DNA of 64,000 nt from Nocardia donostiensis (GCF_002081715.1 NZ_MUKP01000002.1:1-64000), one strand, 5' to 3'; shown: positions 7,364 to 15,684, counted from the stretch's first letter. Numbers and translations are program-made. Notes: generated by a model from the sequence alone, not told the origin.

Positions 7364-9769
7364 ATGGTTTACGTTGTGCCGATGTTCGGAGCAAGGCTCG
7401 GTGTCCGCACCAGGATTCTGATGATCGCGTTGATCCCGAGCCTGACTCTGCTGGTAGCCGGTGTAGGCGTGGCGGGATACCTGGTCGATCGCAGCTACCA
7501 GACCAGGCAGTGGATCGAAGCGATGACCGAGGCCGTCGGCCCCGCCAGGGCCATGATCGAGTCCGTCCAGCAGGAACGGCGCCTGACTCTGGCCCACCTG
7601 GCAGGCGATCAGGAAGCCACCACCGCCTTGGCCGTTTCCCGATCACGGACCGACGACGCCCTGGAAGGCGTGTTCACCACCTTGCCCGGACTACGTAGTC
7701 TCGACCCCAACGCCATCAACGCCGAAATCGCCGAATTCGACACCCTGCGCCAACACCTGGCCACGGTGCGATCGGCGGCGGACGCACGCCTCCTGCCCAC
7801 CGCCGATGGCTACATGTTCTATTCACGCCTGCTCGAGGCCGTCACGGTCGGCACCCAGATCGCCCAGCGGACGGCGCCGGACCCGGAGATCGTCGTGGAA
7901 TTCGCGATGTCGAGCCAGCTCATCCACGCCATCGAGTCGCTCTCACGCAGCAACGCGCTCGCCGAGGCGGCGTTACGCGCCGATACCTCCGTCGCGCTGC
8001 CCGACGAGTACGTCCGCCAAGTCGGCGCCTACCACACCGGGATCGCCCAGCTCGTCGCCGAAGTGCACCCCGAATTCCACGACCGCATGCAGTCGCTGTT
8101 CACCAGCGGAGCCTGGGCGCGCCTCGCCGCGATGGAGACTGCACTGATCCGGCGCAGTTTCGCCCCGGCGCCGGGCACCGCAGAGGCCGCATCGGCAGCG
8201 CCGGTCGTCTTGCCGTCGACCCTGACCGAATGGCAGGGCGCCACGGCGCGGGTGGACCATGAACTGCTCGATCTGTGGGACAAGCACAGTCGTTACGCCC
8301 AGGACCTCGCCCACGATTCGGCCACGCGCAGCGCCACGTTCTCGGTGCTCGCCGGTCTCGCATGCGCCGTGACGGCCGTGATTGCCTTCGGTATCTCACT
8401 GGTGCTGGCCAACCGGTTCATCCGCAGGCTCAAGCGGCTGCGCGAGGAAACCTTCGCCCTCGCCGACGAACGCCTGCCCGAGATGATGCGCAGGCTGCGG
8501 GCCGGTGAAAAGATCGATCCGGAGGCGGAATCCCCCCGCCTGGACTACGGCCGTGACGAGATCGGGGCCGTGGCCACCGCGTTCCAGCATGCGCATGCGG
8601 CCGCCGTGGCCGCCGCCGTGACCGAGGCGCGCACCCAGGAGGGGGTGAAGGCGGTGTTCCTCAACATCGCCCACCGCAGCCAGGTCGTGGTGCACCGACA
8701 GCTGGAAATCCTCGACGAAGCCGAGCGCCGGGAAGAGGACCCGGCCATGCTGGACACACTGTTCCGGCTCGATCACCTGGCGACCCGGGAACGCCGCAAC
8801 GCCGAGAACCTGACCATCCTCGGCGGTGGCACGCCGGGACGGCAGTGGCGCAACCCGGTGCCGCTGGTCGACCTGGTGCGCAGCGCGATCGGCGAAACCG
8901 TCGACTACGCCCGTGTCCGCTTGGCCAAACTGCCCGATACGCAGATCGCCGGCGGCGCCGTAGCCGACCTCATCCATCTGCTCGCCGAACTGGTCGACAA
9001 CGCCACCTCGTTCTCCCCGCCCCAGGCGCGAGTGGAGGTCACCGGCAGCGTCGTCGGCAAGGGCGTGGTCCTGGAGATCTCCGACCAGGGTATGGGCATG
9101 AAAGCCGACGATCTGGCTCGGGTCAACGAAACGCTCGCCGAACCGCCGGATTTCGGTGTCGCAGCCCTGTCCGCCGATTCCCGGCTCGGGCTCTTCGTGG
9201 TGGCGCGGCTGGCCGTCCGGCACGGGGTCATGGTGCGGTTGAGCGAATCCGATTTCGGCGGGGTGTGCGCCACCGTGCTCGTCCCTTCCGCGCTGCTGGC
9301 CGACGGCCCCGGCGCGTCCGGTGTCGTCGCACCCCCGCCGCAGCGTCTCGCCGCACCGGCAACGGATTCGGCCGCCGAGACCAGCACCGCAGCCGCAGAG
9401 GCCGGGCATACCGCGACCGCAACCCTCGTTGCGGAACCTGCGACAACAAGCCCCGAACCCGAAACACGCCCATCTGCCGCACCCGCGCAGCAGAAACCGG
9501 CACCGCTTTCCCCGCCGGAACCGCAATTCACTGCCGATGGTCGACCGGCTTTGCCGCGACGCACCAGGCAGGCTAATCTCGCACCGCAATTGGCGGATTC
9601 GGACACCCCGGATTCCGCCGAGCAGCGGCCCCGCTCGCCCGAGCAGGCCAGAGACCTGATGGCGGCGATCGAGATCGGCACGAAACAGGGACGCAAACCG
9701 CTGCCCGCCGATGATCCCGGCGTGGTCCGCGGTACGGCCGACGCGTCCTCGGATGAACAGGAAGGCTAA
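7364..9769 (+). CDS. Conservon sensor histidine kinase with NIT domain (CvnA-like)
   Basis: The protein has about 801 residues from ATG at 7364; a second in-frame ATG at 7382 is equally plausible and no clear ribosome site decides. TM1 lies at about 18-42. A large extracytoplasmic nitrate/nitrite-sensing-type helical domain follows to about 320. TM2 is at about 325-350 (VLAGLACAVTAVIAFGISL), then a HAMP-like segment. The kinase part has FLNIAHRSQVVVHRQLEIL and the ATPase boxes ELVDNATSFSPP, DQGMGM and SRLGLFVVARLA. The tail of about 150 residues is Pro/Ala-rich and probably disordered. With the next three genes it forms the membrane-associated signalling unit known as a conservon in Streptomyces. 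The start is the main uncertainty. Confidence 0.88.
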   Translation: MVYVVPMFGARLGVRTRILMIALIPSLTLLVAGVGVAGYLVDRSYQTRQWIEAMTEAVGPARAMIESVQQERRLTLAHLAGDQEATTALAVSRSRTDDALEGVFTTLPGLRSLDPNAINAEIAEFDTLRQHLATVRSAADARLLPTADGYMFYSRLLEAVTVGTQIAQRTAPDPEIVVEFAMSSQLIHAIESLSRSNALAEAALRADTSVALPDEYVRQVGAYHTGIAQLVAEVHPEFHDRMQSLFTSGAWARLAAMETALIRRSFAPAPGTAEAASAAPVVLPSTLTEWQGATARVDHELLDLWDKHSRYAQDLAHDSATRSATFSVLAGLACAVTAVIAFGISLVLANRFIRRLKRLREETFALADERLPEMMRRLRAGEKIDPEAESPRLDYGRDEIGAVATAFQHAHAAAVAAAVTEARTQEGVKAVFLNIAHRSQVVVHRQLEILDEAERREEDPAMLDTLFRLDHLATRERRNAENLTILGGGTPGRQWRNPVPLVDLVRSAIGETVDYARVRLAKLPDTQIAGGAVADLIHLLAELVDNATSFSPPQARVEVTGSVVGKGVVLEISDQGMGMKADDLARVNETLAEPPDFGVAALSADSRLGLFVVARLAVRHGVMVRLSESDFGGVCATVLVPSALLADGPGASGVVAPPPQRLAAPATDSAAETSTAAAEAGHTATATLVAEPATTSPEPETRPSAAPAQQKPAPLSPPEPQFTADGRPALPRRTRQANLAPQLADSDTPDSAEQRPRSPEQARDLMAAIEIGTKQGRKPLPADDPGVVRGTADASSDEQEG

Positions 9770-10195
9770 GTGTCAACTTCCACCTCAGGTGATCTGAACT
9801 GGTTACTCGACGATCTCGTCGAGCGTCTGGCCGGCGTCCGCAAGGCCGTGGTGTTGTCCACGGACGGCTTGCTGCTCGGCCGCTCCGCCGCCATGGAGCG
9901 CGATGACGCCGAACATTTCGCGGCCATGGCCTCCACTCTGTACGGGCTGGCGCGCAGCGCGGGCAGTCGTTTCGACGGCGGCGGCGTGCGTCAGGCGGTG
10001 ATCGAGCTCGATCGCGCGGTGCTGTTCGTCACCTCCGCCGGTGACAATGCCTGCTTGGCATTACAGGCCGCCGAGACCGCCAATCTCGGCATGGTGGCCT
10101 ACGAAATGAATCTGACAGTGCAGCGGGTCGGCAACTATCTGTCGACCACGCTGCGCAACACCGGCGCCGCAGAGGCCGAGCCGCAGCGACCGTGA
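9770..10195 (+). CDS. Roadblock/LC7 domain protein (CvnB-like)
   Basis: The protein has 141 residues from GTG at 9770, immediately after the kinase stop. It begins with DLNWLLDDLVERLAGVRKAVVLSTDGLLLG, the roadblock/LC7 beta-sheet edge, and continues with AMASTLYGLARSAG and the strand VIELDRAVLFVTSAG. In conservons this protein pairs with the GTPase and is thought to act as its regulator or activating partner at the membrane. It is cytoplasmic, with no transmembrane segment. The order kinase-roadblock-DUF742-GTPase makes the assignment secure. Confidence 0.92.
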   Translation: MSTSTSGDLNWLLDDLVERLAGVRKAVVLSTDGLLLGRSAAMERDDAEHFAAMASTLYGLARSAGSRFDGGGVRQAVIELDRAVLFVTSAGDNACLALQAAETANLGMVAYEMNLTVQRVGNYLSTTLRNTGAAEAEPQRP

Positions 10196-10217
10196 CGTCG
10201 GCGAGGTTGTTCTGGTT

Positions 10218-10592
10218 ATGACGCGCAACGGTGAGCCGTGGTTCGACGAGGCGGCAGGTCGACTGGTCCGGCCCTATGCCATGACCCGTGGACGCACCAT
10301 GGGCGCAGGCCACGATCTGGATATGGTTACGGTCGTGGTAGCGACTCGCCCGGCCCCGACCCTGCGTCGGGTCGAGCCCGAGTACGCGGATATCGTTCGG
10401 CTGTGCGCGGATCCACAGTCGGTGGCGGAAGTGGCAGCCGTCTTGAATCTGCCGCTGGCGGTGACCAAGATTCTCGTCGGAGATCTGATCGGTGACGGCC
10501 ATCTGATCTTCCGGTCCCCGGTGCAACCGGAGGCCGGTCCCGGCGACCTCAACGTATTGCGAGCGGTACTGGATGGAATCCGAAAAATTTGA
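10218..10592 (+). CDS. DUF742 protein (CvnC-like)
   Basis: The protein has 124 residues. It starts with the DUF742 pattern WFDEAAGRLVRPYAMTRGRT and contains a winged-helix-like middle (ADPQSVAEVAAVLNLPLAVTKILVGDLIGDGHL), followed by RSPVQPEAG and a final helix. DUF742 proteins are the third component of conservons. The family is usually read as a small adaptor with a winged-helix fold; direct DNA binding is not established. It overlaps the GTPase gene by 20 bases, which suggests translational coupling. Confidence 0.9.
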   Translation: MTRNGEPWFDEAAGRLVRPYAMTRGRTMGAGHDLDMVTVVVATRPAPTLRRVEPEYADIVRLCADPQSVAEVAAVLNLPLAVTKILVGDLIGDGHLIFRSPVQPEAGPGDLNVLRAVLDGIRKI

Positions 10593-11199
10593 CCCTGCCC
10601 GCCTCGACCCGAACGGGGTGCCACACCTCGCTGCCTCGGTCAAGGTGCTCGTGGCCGGCGGCTTCGGCGTCGGCAAAACCACCCTGGTGGCCTCGATCAG
10701 CGAAATCCCGCCGCTGCGCACCGAGGAGATGATCACCGAGATGAGCACCGGCGTCGACGATCTGTCCGGCGTCGAGTCCAAGACGACCACCACGGTGGCA
10801 CTGGATTTCGGTCGTATCACCATCGACCGCGATCTGGTGCTGTACCTGTTCGGCACGCCCGGACAGGACCGATTCTGGTTCCTGTGGGACGAACTGGCCC
10901 GTGGCGCGTTGGGCGCGGTGGTGCTGGCCGACACCCGCAGGCTCGGCAACTCGTTCGCCGCCATCGATTATTTCGAGCGGCGGCGTCTTCCCTTCCTGGT
11001 GGCGGTCAACTGCTTCGACGGCGCTCCGCAGTACACCATCGACGAGGTGCGCGACGCGCTCGACCTCGATCCGGTCACCCCGGTGATGCTGTGCGACGCC
11101 CGCAACCGCGAATCGGCGAAGAATGTGCTGCTCAGCCTGATCGAGCATCTCATCGACCGAGCCACCCGCGCGGGAGTAGCGGCCGAACGCAGCACCTAG
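10573..11199 (+). CDS. Conservon GTPase (CvnD-like)
   Basis: The protein has 208 residues. The P-loop GGFGVGKTT lies at residues 29-37. The switch II region is FGTPGQDRFWFLWDEL, with Gln in the position of the Ras catalytic Gln. The G4 position reads VNCFDG instead of NKxD, so guanine specificity is altered or relaxed, as noted for this family. There is no membrane segment. It is the output GTPase of the four-gene unit starting at 7364, where the kinase, roadblock and DUF742 proteins would set its nucleotide state at the membrane. A hairpin suitable as a terminator follows the stop. Confidence 0.92.
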   Translation: MESEKFDPARLDPNGVPHLAASVKVLVAGGFGVGKTTLVASISEIPPLRTEEMITEMSTGVDDLSGVESKTTTTVALDFGRITIDRDLVLYLFGTPGQDRFWFLWDELARGALGAVVLADTRRLGNSFAAIDYFERRRLPFLVAVNCFDGAPQYTIDEVRDALDLDPVTPVMLCDARNRESAKNVLLSLIEHLIDRATRAGVAAERST

Positions 11200-11243
11200 G
11201 GCGCGTCAGCAGAGCGGCACAACCGCCTCCCGATACGCGGAGT

Positions 11244-11284
11244 GGGCCGGGCACGCCTCGGACAGGCTCGTGCGCGCCCGGCCC
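11244..11284. terminator. Bidirectional hairpin terminator between the conservon GTPase and Nudix genes
   Basis: Nine-base arms (gggccgggc at 11244-11252, gcccggccc at 11276-11284) enclose further pairing, cacg with cgtg and cct with agg. The stem lies between two convergent stop codons. There is no U-tract, as is common for actinobacterial terminators. Confidence 0.55.
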
Positions 11285-11287
11285 GGC

Positions 11288-11692
11288 TCAGCGCAACAAT
11301 CCGTTGGCGCGCAGTTCGTCGAACAGTAGACGGTCCACCGGCGGGACCAGTGCCCGGTCGGCGTAGCCGAACCACGCGAGCGCTTCGATCTCGCTGCTGG
11401 CGGTGAGCACACCGCGGTAGTCGCCGGTGTAGCAGCTCATCCGCACGCGCATCTGGCAGTGCACGGCCTCATACACGCCGACGTGGGCCACGGTGTCGGG
11501 CAGCAGGGCAACGGTGAGCTCTTCGGAGATCTCGCGCACCAGCGTCTGCAGGTCGGACTCGCCCGCTTCACGTTTGCCGCCCGGTATGTAGAACACATCC
11601 TTGCCCCGCGGGCGGGCGCACAGGATGCGGCCGTGCTCGATCCGCACCCAGGCCACCGTATCGATCAGGTTCCCGACAAGCCCATCCGTCAC
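11288..11692 (-). CDS. Nudix hydrolase
   Basis: The protein has 134 residues, a single Nudix domain. The Nudix box begins GGKREAGES and continues to REISEEL, giving the metal-binding Arg-Glu...Glu-Glu pattern; the terminal Gly of the consensus is replaced by Thr. The flanking strands TVAWVRIEHGRILCAR and YIPGGK are standard. It would cleave a nucleoside diphosphate linked to another group in the cytoplasm, such as an oxidised nucleotide or dinucleotide. The substrate cannot be read from the sequence. It is convergent with the conservon. Confidence 0.88.
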   Translation of the reverse strand: MTDGLVGNLIDTVAWVRIEHGRILCARPRGKDVFYIPGGKREAGESDLQTLVREISEELTVALLPDTVAHVGVYEAVHCQMRVRMSCYTGDYRGVLTASSEIEALAWFGYADRALVPPVDRLLFDELRANGLLR

Positions 11693-11752
11693 CGCGGCAG
11701 CTTAACGCGAGCCCCTCTGCTCACCTGTTCAGCAGTCCGTTCCTAGCAACTT

Positions 11753-12865
11753 CTACTCGGCACGGACCAGGCGAATATCGGCACCGATAGCAGCGGATGT
11801 TCGATCGGCGGCGGCGATGAGGTCTGCACCGGGCTGCGCCGAGGGGTCGAACATGTCCACCACGACGCTCTCGCCGCTCAGCTCCCAGGTACCCGCGATA
11901 CGCCCGTCGACGACGACGATCGGTGCGATCCACCCTGCGGTCCGGCTCACCGCGGACCGGTGCGCGGCCGGGAGCAGTTCGGTGTCTCCGGTTCCTGGGC
12001 CGAGTACGTACTGGTCGAACCCGCCGAGCAGATGCACCGACCGCGCAGGTTCCGCAGCGGCCAGCTCTGCCACGTGCTCGCTGCACAGATAGCCGCGCCT
12101 GCCCTCGACCTCGACTTCGGTCAGGGCGTCGCCGAGCTCGGCGAACCAGCGCCGCACGGTGGTCTTGCGGTGCGCGCCGCGGGTGAGCCATGCGTCGAAG
12201 GCTTCGGGGGTCGCCGGGCCGTACGCGCCGAGGTATGCGGTGATCGCGGTGGCCGCGGCCTGATCGGGGTCGGGCAGGACCGGCCATTCGGCCACCATGC
12301 GGGCCGGGCTGGTGAAGGTGATCTTGTTGCCACGGGCGGGGCCGTGACACAGCGCACCCTGCCAGGCCAGCGGTTTGAGCAGCGCACCCCACCCCGATCG
12401 CAGCTGCTCGGCCAGACCGGCGAAATCCGGTTCGGCGGCGAGCTCGGTCACCAGTTCCTCGCGGGTCAACTCGGTTGCGGCCAGCAACTCCCGCACCGCG
12501 TCGGCCAGGGCGCTCACCTGTCCGGGTGTCGCGCCGAAATTGCGCTGCCATACCGGTTTCTCCCATGTACGCGCAGATGCGATCAGCGAAAGATAGGCGA
12601 CGGCCAGGTGTGGGGTCATCGCGTGCAGGGTGCCGCGCATGGCCCATGTCTTGATCAGCCTGCCCTCGTTGAGCGCGCTGACCACCGCGCCGGGTTCCGG
12701 CACGCGCTGCCGCAAAGCTACCGCGAGCTCCGCCGCCGAGGTCACCTGCGCCTGCACACCGCACAGTCGCTCGGCGACCTGGACCGCGCCGCCGTCCGCG
12801 TGTGGTTCCACGAACTGTCGCCGCAACCGCCACGCGAACACCTGATCCCAGCTCACGCGCACCAC
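11753..12865 (-). CDS. Winged-helix DNA-binding protein of the AlkZ/HTH_42 family
   Basis: The protein has 370 residues, typical of the family. The N-terminal part contains ERLCGVQAQVTSAAELA, where the Q-x-Q pair matches the catalytic motif described for AlkZ-type DNA glycosylases. KTWAMRGTLHAMTP follows, the most conserved family signature. Repeated winged-helix units make up the middle, and the C-terminus has HLLGGFDQYVLGP and VVVDGRIAGTWEL. AlkZ enzymes unhook interstrand crosslinks made by the producer's own DNA-alkylating compound; the broader family is found in many actinomycetes without one. Glycosylase activity is therefore possible but not shown. The gene is monocistronic on the minus strand. 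Confidence 0.8.
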   Translation of the reverse strand: MVRVSWDQVFAWRLRRQFVEPHADGGAVQVAERLCGVQAQVTSAAELAVALRQRVPEPGAVVSALNEGRLIKTWAMRGTLHAMTPHLAVAYLSLIASARTWEKPVWQRNFGATPGQVSALADAVRELLAATELTREELVTELAAEPDFAGLAEQLRSGWGALLKPLAWQGALCHGPARGNKITFTSPARMVAEWPVLPDPDQAAATAITAYLGAYGPATPEAFDAWLTRGAHRKTTVRRWFAELGDALTEVEVEGRRGYLCSEHVAELAAAEPARSVHLLGGFDQYVLGPGTGDTELLPAAHRSAVSRTAGWIAPIVVVDGRIAGTWELSGESVVVDMFDPSAQPGADLIAAADRTSAAIGADIRLVRAE

Positions 12866-13069
12866 TCGTCACCCTGGCCTTTCCTTGCCTCGCCCCGCCC
12901 GGTCTCGCCTGCCTGCGGTGCATCTTCAGGGCACCGACTCTAAGTACAGCCACCGACAAGCACGACTGCCGGTCGCGCGGACCCGCGCGGTTCACACGGT
13001 GTCGACTGTCCGTCTGTGGTGGTGACGGGTGCCCGCAGGCAGACGATGCGGACGACCGGCGGGTGGTTC

Positions 13070-13453
13070 CTAGAAGCTCGACTCCCGAGACTTCCGTGCG
13101 CTGTGGCTGCGCAGCGCCGCGCGTAAACCCGCCGATTCCTCATCGCTGATCCGGGCGACGAAATGACGCAGTACCAGATCGGCGCGTCCGCCGGACCCCA
13201 GCGCTTCCAGCATCAGCCCGGCGCAGTACTCCTCCCGGATCGAGGTGGGCCAGTACCGGTAGGCCTTGCCCACGCGTTCGCGTGCCAGCCAGCCCTTACC
13301 GTGCAGGTTGTCCATGGTGGACATCACCGTCGTGTAGGCGATGTCGCGGACTGCGCTCAGCTCTTCGAAAATGTCTCGGACGCTGGTTGTTTCGGTGTCG
13401 CGATTCCAGATCCGATCCATGATCACCCCCTCAAGATCCCCGAATCCACGCAC
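13070..13453 (-). CDS. BlaI/MecI/CopY-family transcriptional repressor
   Basis: The protein has 127 residues. The N-terminal winged helix reads GDLEGVIMDRIWNRD, then SVRDIFEEL and AYTTVMSTMDNLHGKGWL, the recognition-helix region of the BlaI family. A dimerisation helix follows. The start at 13453 is chosen because family members begin at G-x-L-E, so the internal ATG at 13420 would cut off the first helix. No BlaR1/M56 sensor protease gene lies nearby, so the signal and target are unknown. Three tandem 16-bp repeats sit 35-82 bases upstream and are candidate operators for autoregulation. Confidence 0.85.
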   Translation of the reverse strand: MRGFGDLEGVIMDRIWNRDTETTSVRDIFEELSAVRDIAYTTVMSTMDNLHGKGWLARERVGKAYRYWPTSIREEYCAGLMLEALGSGGRADLVLRHFVARISDEESAGLRAALRSHSARKSRESSF

Positions 13454-13487
13454 CGTGCCGACTCCTCATCGATGGCCCGCATCCGTA

Positions 13488-13535
13488 CATACGTAGCGCC
13501 GAACATACGTAGCGCCGAACATACGTAGCGCCGAA
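13488..13535. repeat. Three perfect tandem 16-bp repeats upstream of the BlaI-type gene
   Basis: The unit catacgtagcgccgaa occurs three times without mismatch at 13488-13503, 13504-13519 and 13520-13535. Each contains the palindromic core tacgta. The array overlaps the expected promoter of the repressor at 13453. Multiple spaced sites fit cooperative binding of a dimeric repressor; this function is inferred. Confidence 0.7.
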
Positions 13536-13763
13536 CTTACTCTCTGCGGCGCATGCCTACGGGGCGCGACCGTAGGTTGCGAGGCCGTTCCGTTCTTCTG
13601 GTTTCGCCGCGCCGCCTGCCGCGCTCCTGCCCCGGCGGCGAGCGCACCGAATCCGCCCACGCCTAGGTGTTTGCTGCCCCACACTGCGGGTAGTTGCCAT
13701 GGTGTAGCTGAACATCGTTCCCAGACGGAACGGAGAACTCACTACGAGGCAGGAGCCGATGCC

Positions 13764-13934
13764 ATGCCTGAAACAAAATCCCGCAAATCCAGGATCGATG
13801 AAGATACCCAGCGACTGGATATCGATCGTTACCTGGAACATATGGCGGACGAAGCCGACCCGAGCGTGAAACCCACCTCCGAGATCGAGTCGGCCGAACA
13901 ACTCAGGATCGACGAAACACACGCGACGCGGTGA
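13764..13934 (+). CDS. Small acidic hypothetical protein
   Basis: The protein has 56 residues from ATG at 13764, with AGGAG at 13751-13755. It is very polar and acidic (DEDTQRLDIDRYLEHMADEA), has no cysteines and no membrane segment, and looks helical or partly disordered. It lies 77 bases before the PRC/DUF2382 gene on the same strand and may share its transcript. No family is recognised. Confidence 0.55.
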   Translation: MPETKSRKSRIDEDTQRLDIDRYLEHMADEADPSVKPTSEIESAEQLRIDETHATR

Positions 13935-14011
13935 CAGATCGCGTGCGACGCGGTGGCAGGTCGCGTTCTCGGCCCGCCCATCGCACATCAGATGTCAACT
14001 GAGGAGGAAAC

Positions 14012-14785
14012 ATGGCTCAGAAGGTGGAAGACCTGATCGGAGACGCCGTATACGACACCAGCGGCGACAAGATCGGCAAGGTCAAGCGTGTCTACGTCGA
14101 CAACAACTCCGGCGCGCCGACCTGGGCCGCGGTGAGCACTGGGCTGTTCAGTGACGATTCGCTGGTTCCACTGGCTGGAGCACAGCTGCGGCAGAACACC
14201 GACGAACTGCAGGTCAGGGTACGCAAGGACGCTGTCAAATCTGCGCCCCACCTGGAGCGCGACGGCCTGATCAGCCAAGAATCCGAGGAAGAACTGTTCG
14301 TTCACTACGGTATCGACCCCACCCAAGCAGGCTGGGACGACTACGGCAGGCATGCCGCCGCCCCCGAAGCCGGCCGGACGGGCACCGCGGCAGGGATGAC
14401 CGGCACCGCCCGGGACGACGCCATGGTGCGTTCAGAGGAACGGCTCGATGTCGGCACCCAGCAGGAACCCGCCGGCAAGGCGAGGCTACGCAAGTACGTG
14501 GTGACCGAGCAGCAGTCGGTGACCGTGCCGACCACCCACGAAGAAGTCCGCGTCGAGCGCGAGCCGATCACCGAATCCTCTGCAACCAGCCCCGACATGG
14601 GTGATGAGGAACGCGAGGTCACACTGCACGAGGACCGGGTGACGGTGAACAAGGAAACGGTTCCGGTCGAGAAGGTCGGGCTGGCCGTGGACGAGGTGGA
14701 GGACGAGCAAACCGTCTCCGACAATGTCCGCAAGGAGCGGATCGACGCCGAAGGCACCGGCCGCGACGACCCGCGCCGCCGCTGA
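14012..14785 (+). CDS. PRC-barrel and DUF2382 domain stress protein
   Basis: The protein has 257 residues with GAGGAGG just upstream of the ATG. Residues 1-80 are a PRC-barrel (VEDLIGDAVYDTSGDKIGKV, then a short strand region ending VRVRKDAVKSAP). After a linker rich in Gly, Thr and Ala, residues from about 150 to 245 form a DUF2382 domain, with repeated acidic beta strands such as VTVPTTHEEVRVERE and the ending VSDNVRKERIDAEG. Such proteins are common in soil and radiation-tolerant bacteria and are usually induced by stress. The biochemical role is unknown. A strong hairpin follows. Confidence 0.85.
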   Translation: MAQKVEDLIGDAVYDTSGDKIGKVKRVYVDNNSGAPTWAAVSTGLFSDDSLVPLAGAQLRQNTDELQVRVRKDAVKSAPHLERDGLISQESEEELFVHYGIDPTQAGWDDYGRHAAAPEAGRTGTAAGMTGTARDDAMVRSEERLDVGTQQEPAGKARLRKYVVTEQQSVTVPTTHEEVRVEREPITESSATSPDMGDEEREVTLHEDRVTVNKETVPVEKVGLAVDEVEDEQTVSDNVRKERIDAEGTGRDDPRRR

Positions 14786-14799
14786 GGCGTGCACGATCT

Positions 14800-14828
14800 G
14801 CCGGTCCGGGACCCGGTCCCGGACCGGC
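14800..14828. terminator. Hairpin terminator after the PRC/DUF2382 gene
   Basis: Perfect 12-base arms (gccggtccggga at 14800-14811 and tcccggaccggc at 14817-14828) with a five-base loop begin 15 bases after the stop at 14785. There is no U-tract. Confidence 0.65.
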
Positions 14829-14888
14829 GCCGCTGTTCTGGCACAGTGACGAGCAGAGCCATCGCAGGCTGGTCCTTCACCGACCACC

Positions 14889-15014
14889 CCGATCTCGATC
14901 GTCGAGCACTGCGCTGCCGCGAAGTCGCGAGAAAACGCCCGCCACGCGGGCCACGCCGACATCCTGGTCGAGCAGATCCTGGCCGCGGACACCGCGGCTC
15001 CAGCGCGATCCTGA
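14889..15014 (+). pseudogene. Possible remnant of a DinB/DUF664-family gene C-terminus
   Basis: The 348-base stretch between 14786 and 15133 has no intact gene. One frame ending with TGA at 15012-15014 reads IVEHCAAAKSRENARHAGHA followed by DILVEQILAADT. The A-R-H-x-G-H-A-D-I/L segment is the usual last helix of DinB/DUF664 (mycothiol-transferase-type) proteins. No matching N-terminal part is found upstream in any frame, so if the resemblance is real it is a decayed fragment. Evidence is thin. Confidence 0.3.
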
Positions 15015-15133
15015 GCTCAGCAGCCAGAAGCGAGGTGCGCACGCCACGCGCAAGGGGGAGTTCGCGATCTTCCGCTGCACCGATCTGGGCGAAGCTCCCA
15101 CGAAGTGAACGGTCCCGGACGTACGATGCGGTC

Positions 15134-15544
15134 GTGGCCGATGTGAAACGTCCCGCCGCGCTGCGGGTTCTGGTTTACAGCAACGACGCCGACACCCGAA
15201 GCCAGGTGATGCTGGCCTTGGGCAAACAGCCACATCCGGACCTACCCCCGCTGGACTACCTCGAGGTCGCCACCGGGCCGGTAGTGCTCGAGCAGATGGA
15301 CGCGGGCGGTATCGACCTTGCCATTCTCGACGGTGAGGCAGCACCCGTCGGCGGGCTCGGCATCGCCAAACAGCTGAAAGACGAAATCGACCGGTGTCCA
15401 CCGGTTGTCGTCCTCACCGGCCGCGCCGACGACGCTTGGCTGGCGAGCTGGTCACGAGCCGAAGCAGCGGTCCCGCACCCGATCGACCCGTTCCGGCTCA
15501 CCGATGCGGTCGTCACGCTGCTGCGCAACCGGGCCGCCGCCTGA
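15134..15544 (+). CDS. Receiver-like response regulator protein (Rv3143 type)
   Basis: The protein has 136 residues from GTG at 15134. It is a single CheY-like domain: LRVLVYSNDADTRSQVM, the aspartate strand IDLAILDGEA, PPVVVLTGRADDAW with the Thr switch, and AAVPHPIDPFRLTDAV where the usual Lys is part of a His-Pro context. It follows the mycobacterial protein Rv3143, which also lies just upstream of nuoA, so the neighbourhood is conserved. It has no output domain. A role in controlling respiration or partner binding is inferred from position only. Confidence 0.85.
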   Translation: MADVKRPAALRVLVYSNDADTRSQVMLALGKQPHPDLPPLDYLEVATGPVVLEQMDAGGIDLAILDGEAAPVGGLGIAKQLKDEIDRCPPVVVLTGRADDAWLASWSRAEAAVPHPIDPFRLTDAVVTLLRNRAAA

Positions 15545-15555
15545 CCCGACGCAGC

Positions 15556-15581
15556 AATCCGGCGCGACTCTCCGCCGGATT
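15556..15581. terminator. Hairpin terminator after the receiver gene
   Basis: Nine-base arms, aatccggcg at 15556-15564 and cgccggatt at 15573-15581, begin 12 bases after the stop at 15544. It separates the receiver gene from the nuo operon. Confidence 0.55.
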
Positions 15582-15668
15582 ACCCGCGTTTCGGTCATAA
15601 ATAGCAGTCCTGAATTCGATCAAACAGCACCGCGAAACCGCGTTCACCCTGCCGCGACAGTTGTAGGC

Positions 15669-15684
15669 TGTGCGGTAGCTCACA
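15669..15684. promoter_or_regulatory. CRP-like site upstream of the nuo operon
   Basis: TGTG at 15669-15672 and CACA at 15681-15684 flank eight bases, fitting the TGTG-N8-CACA pattern bound by mycobacterial CRP/Cmr-type regulators. It lies about 185 bases before nuoA in a 322-base gene-free stretch (15545-15866) that otherwise shows only the terminator hairpin. Regulation of nuo by a CRP protein is inferred. Confidence 0.4.

Noticed and set aside
13488..13535. CRISPR array
   Set aside because: The three copies are directly adjacent with no spacers, so this is a tandem repeat.
14789..15133. Upstream extension of the receiver protein frame
   Set aside because: The translation is Arg/Pro-rich and passes through a terminator stem; the Rv3143-like protein starts at 15134.
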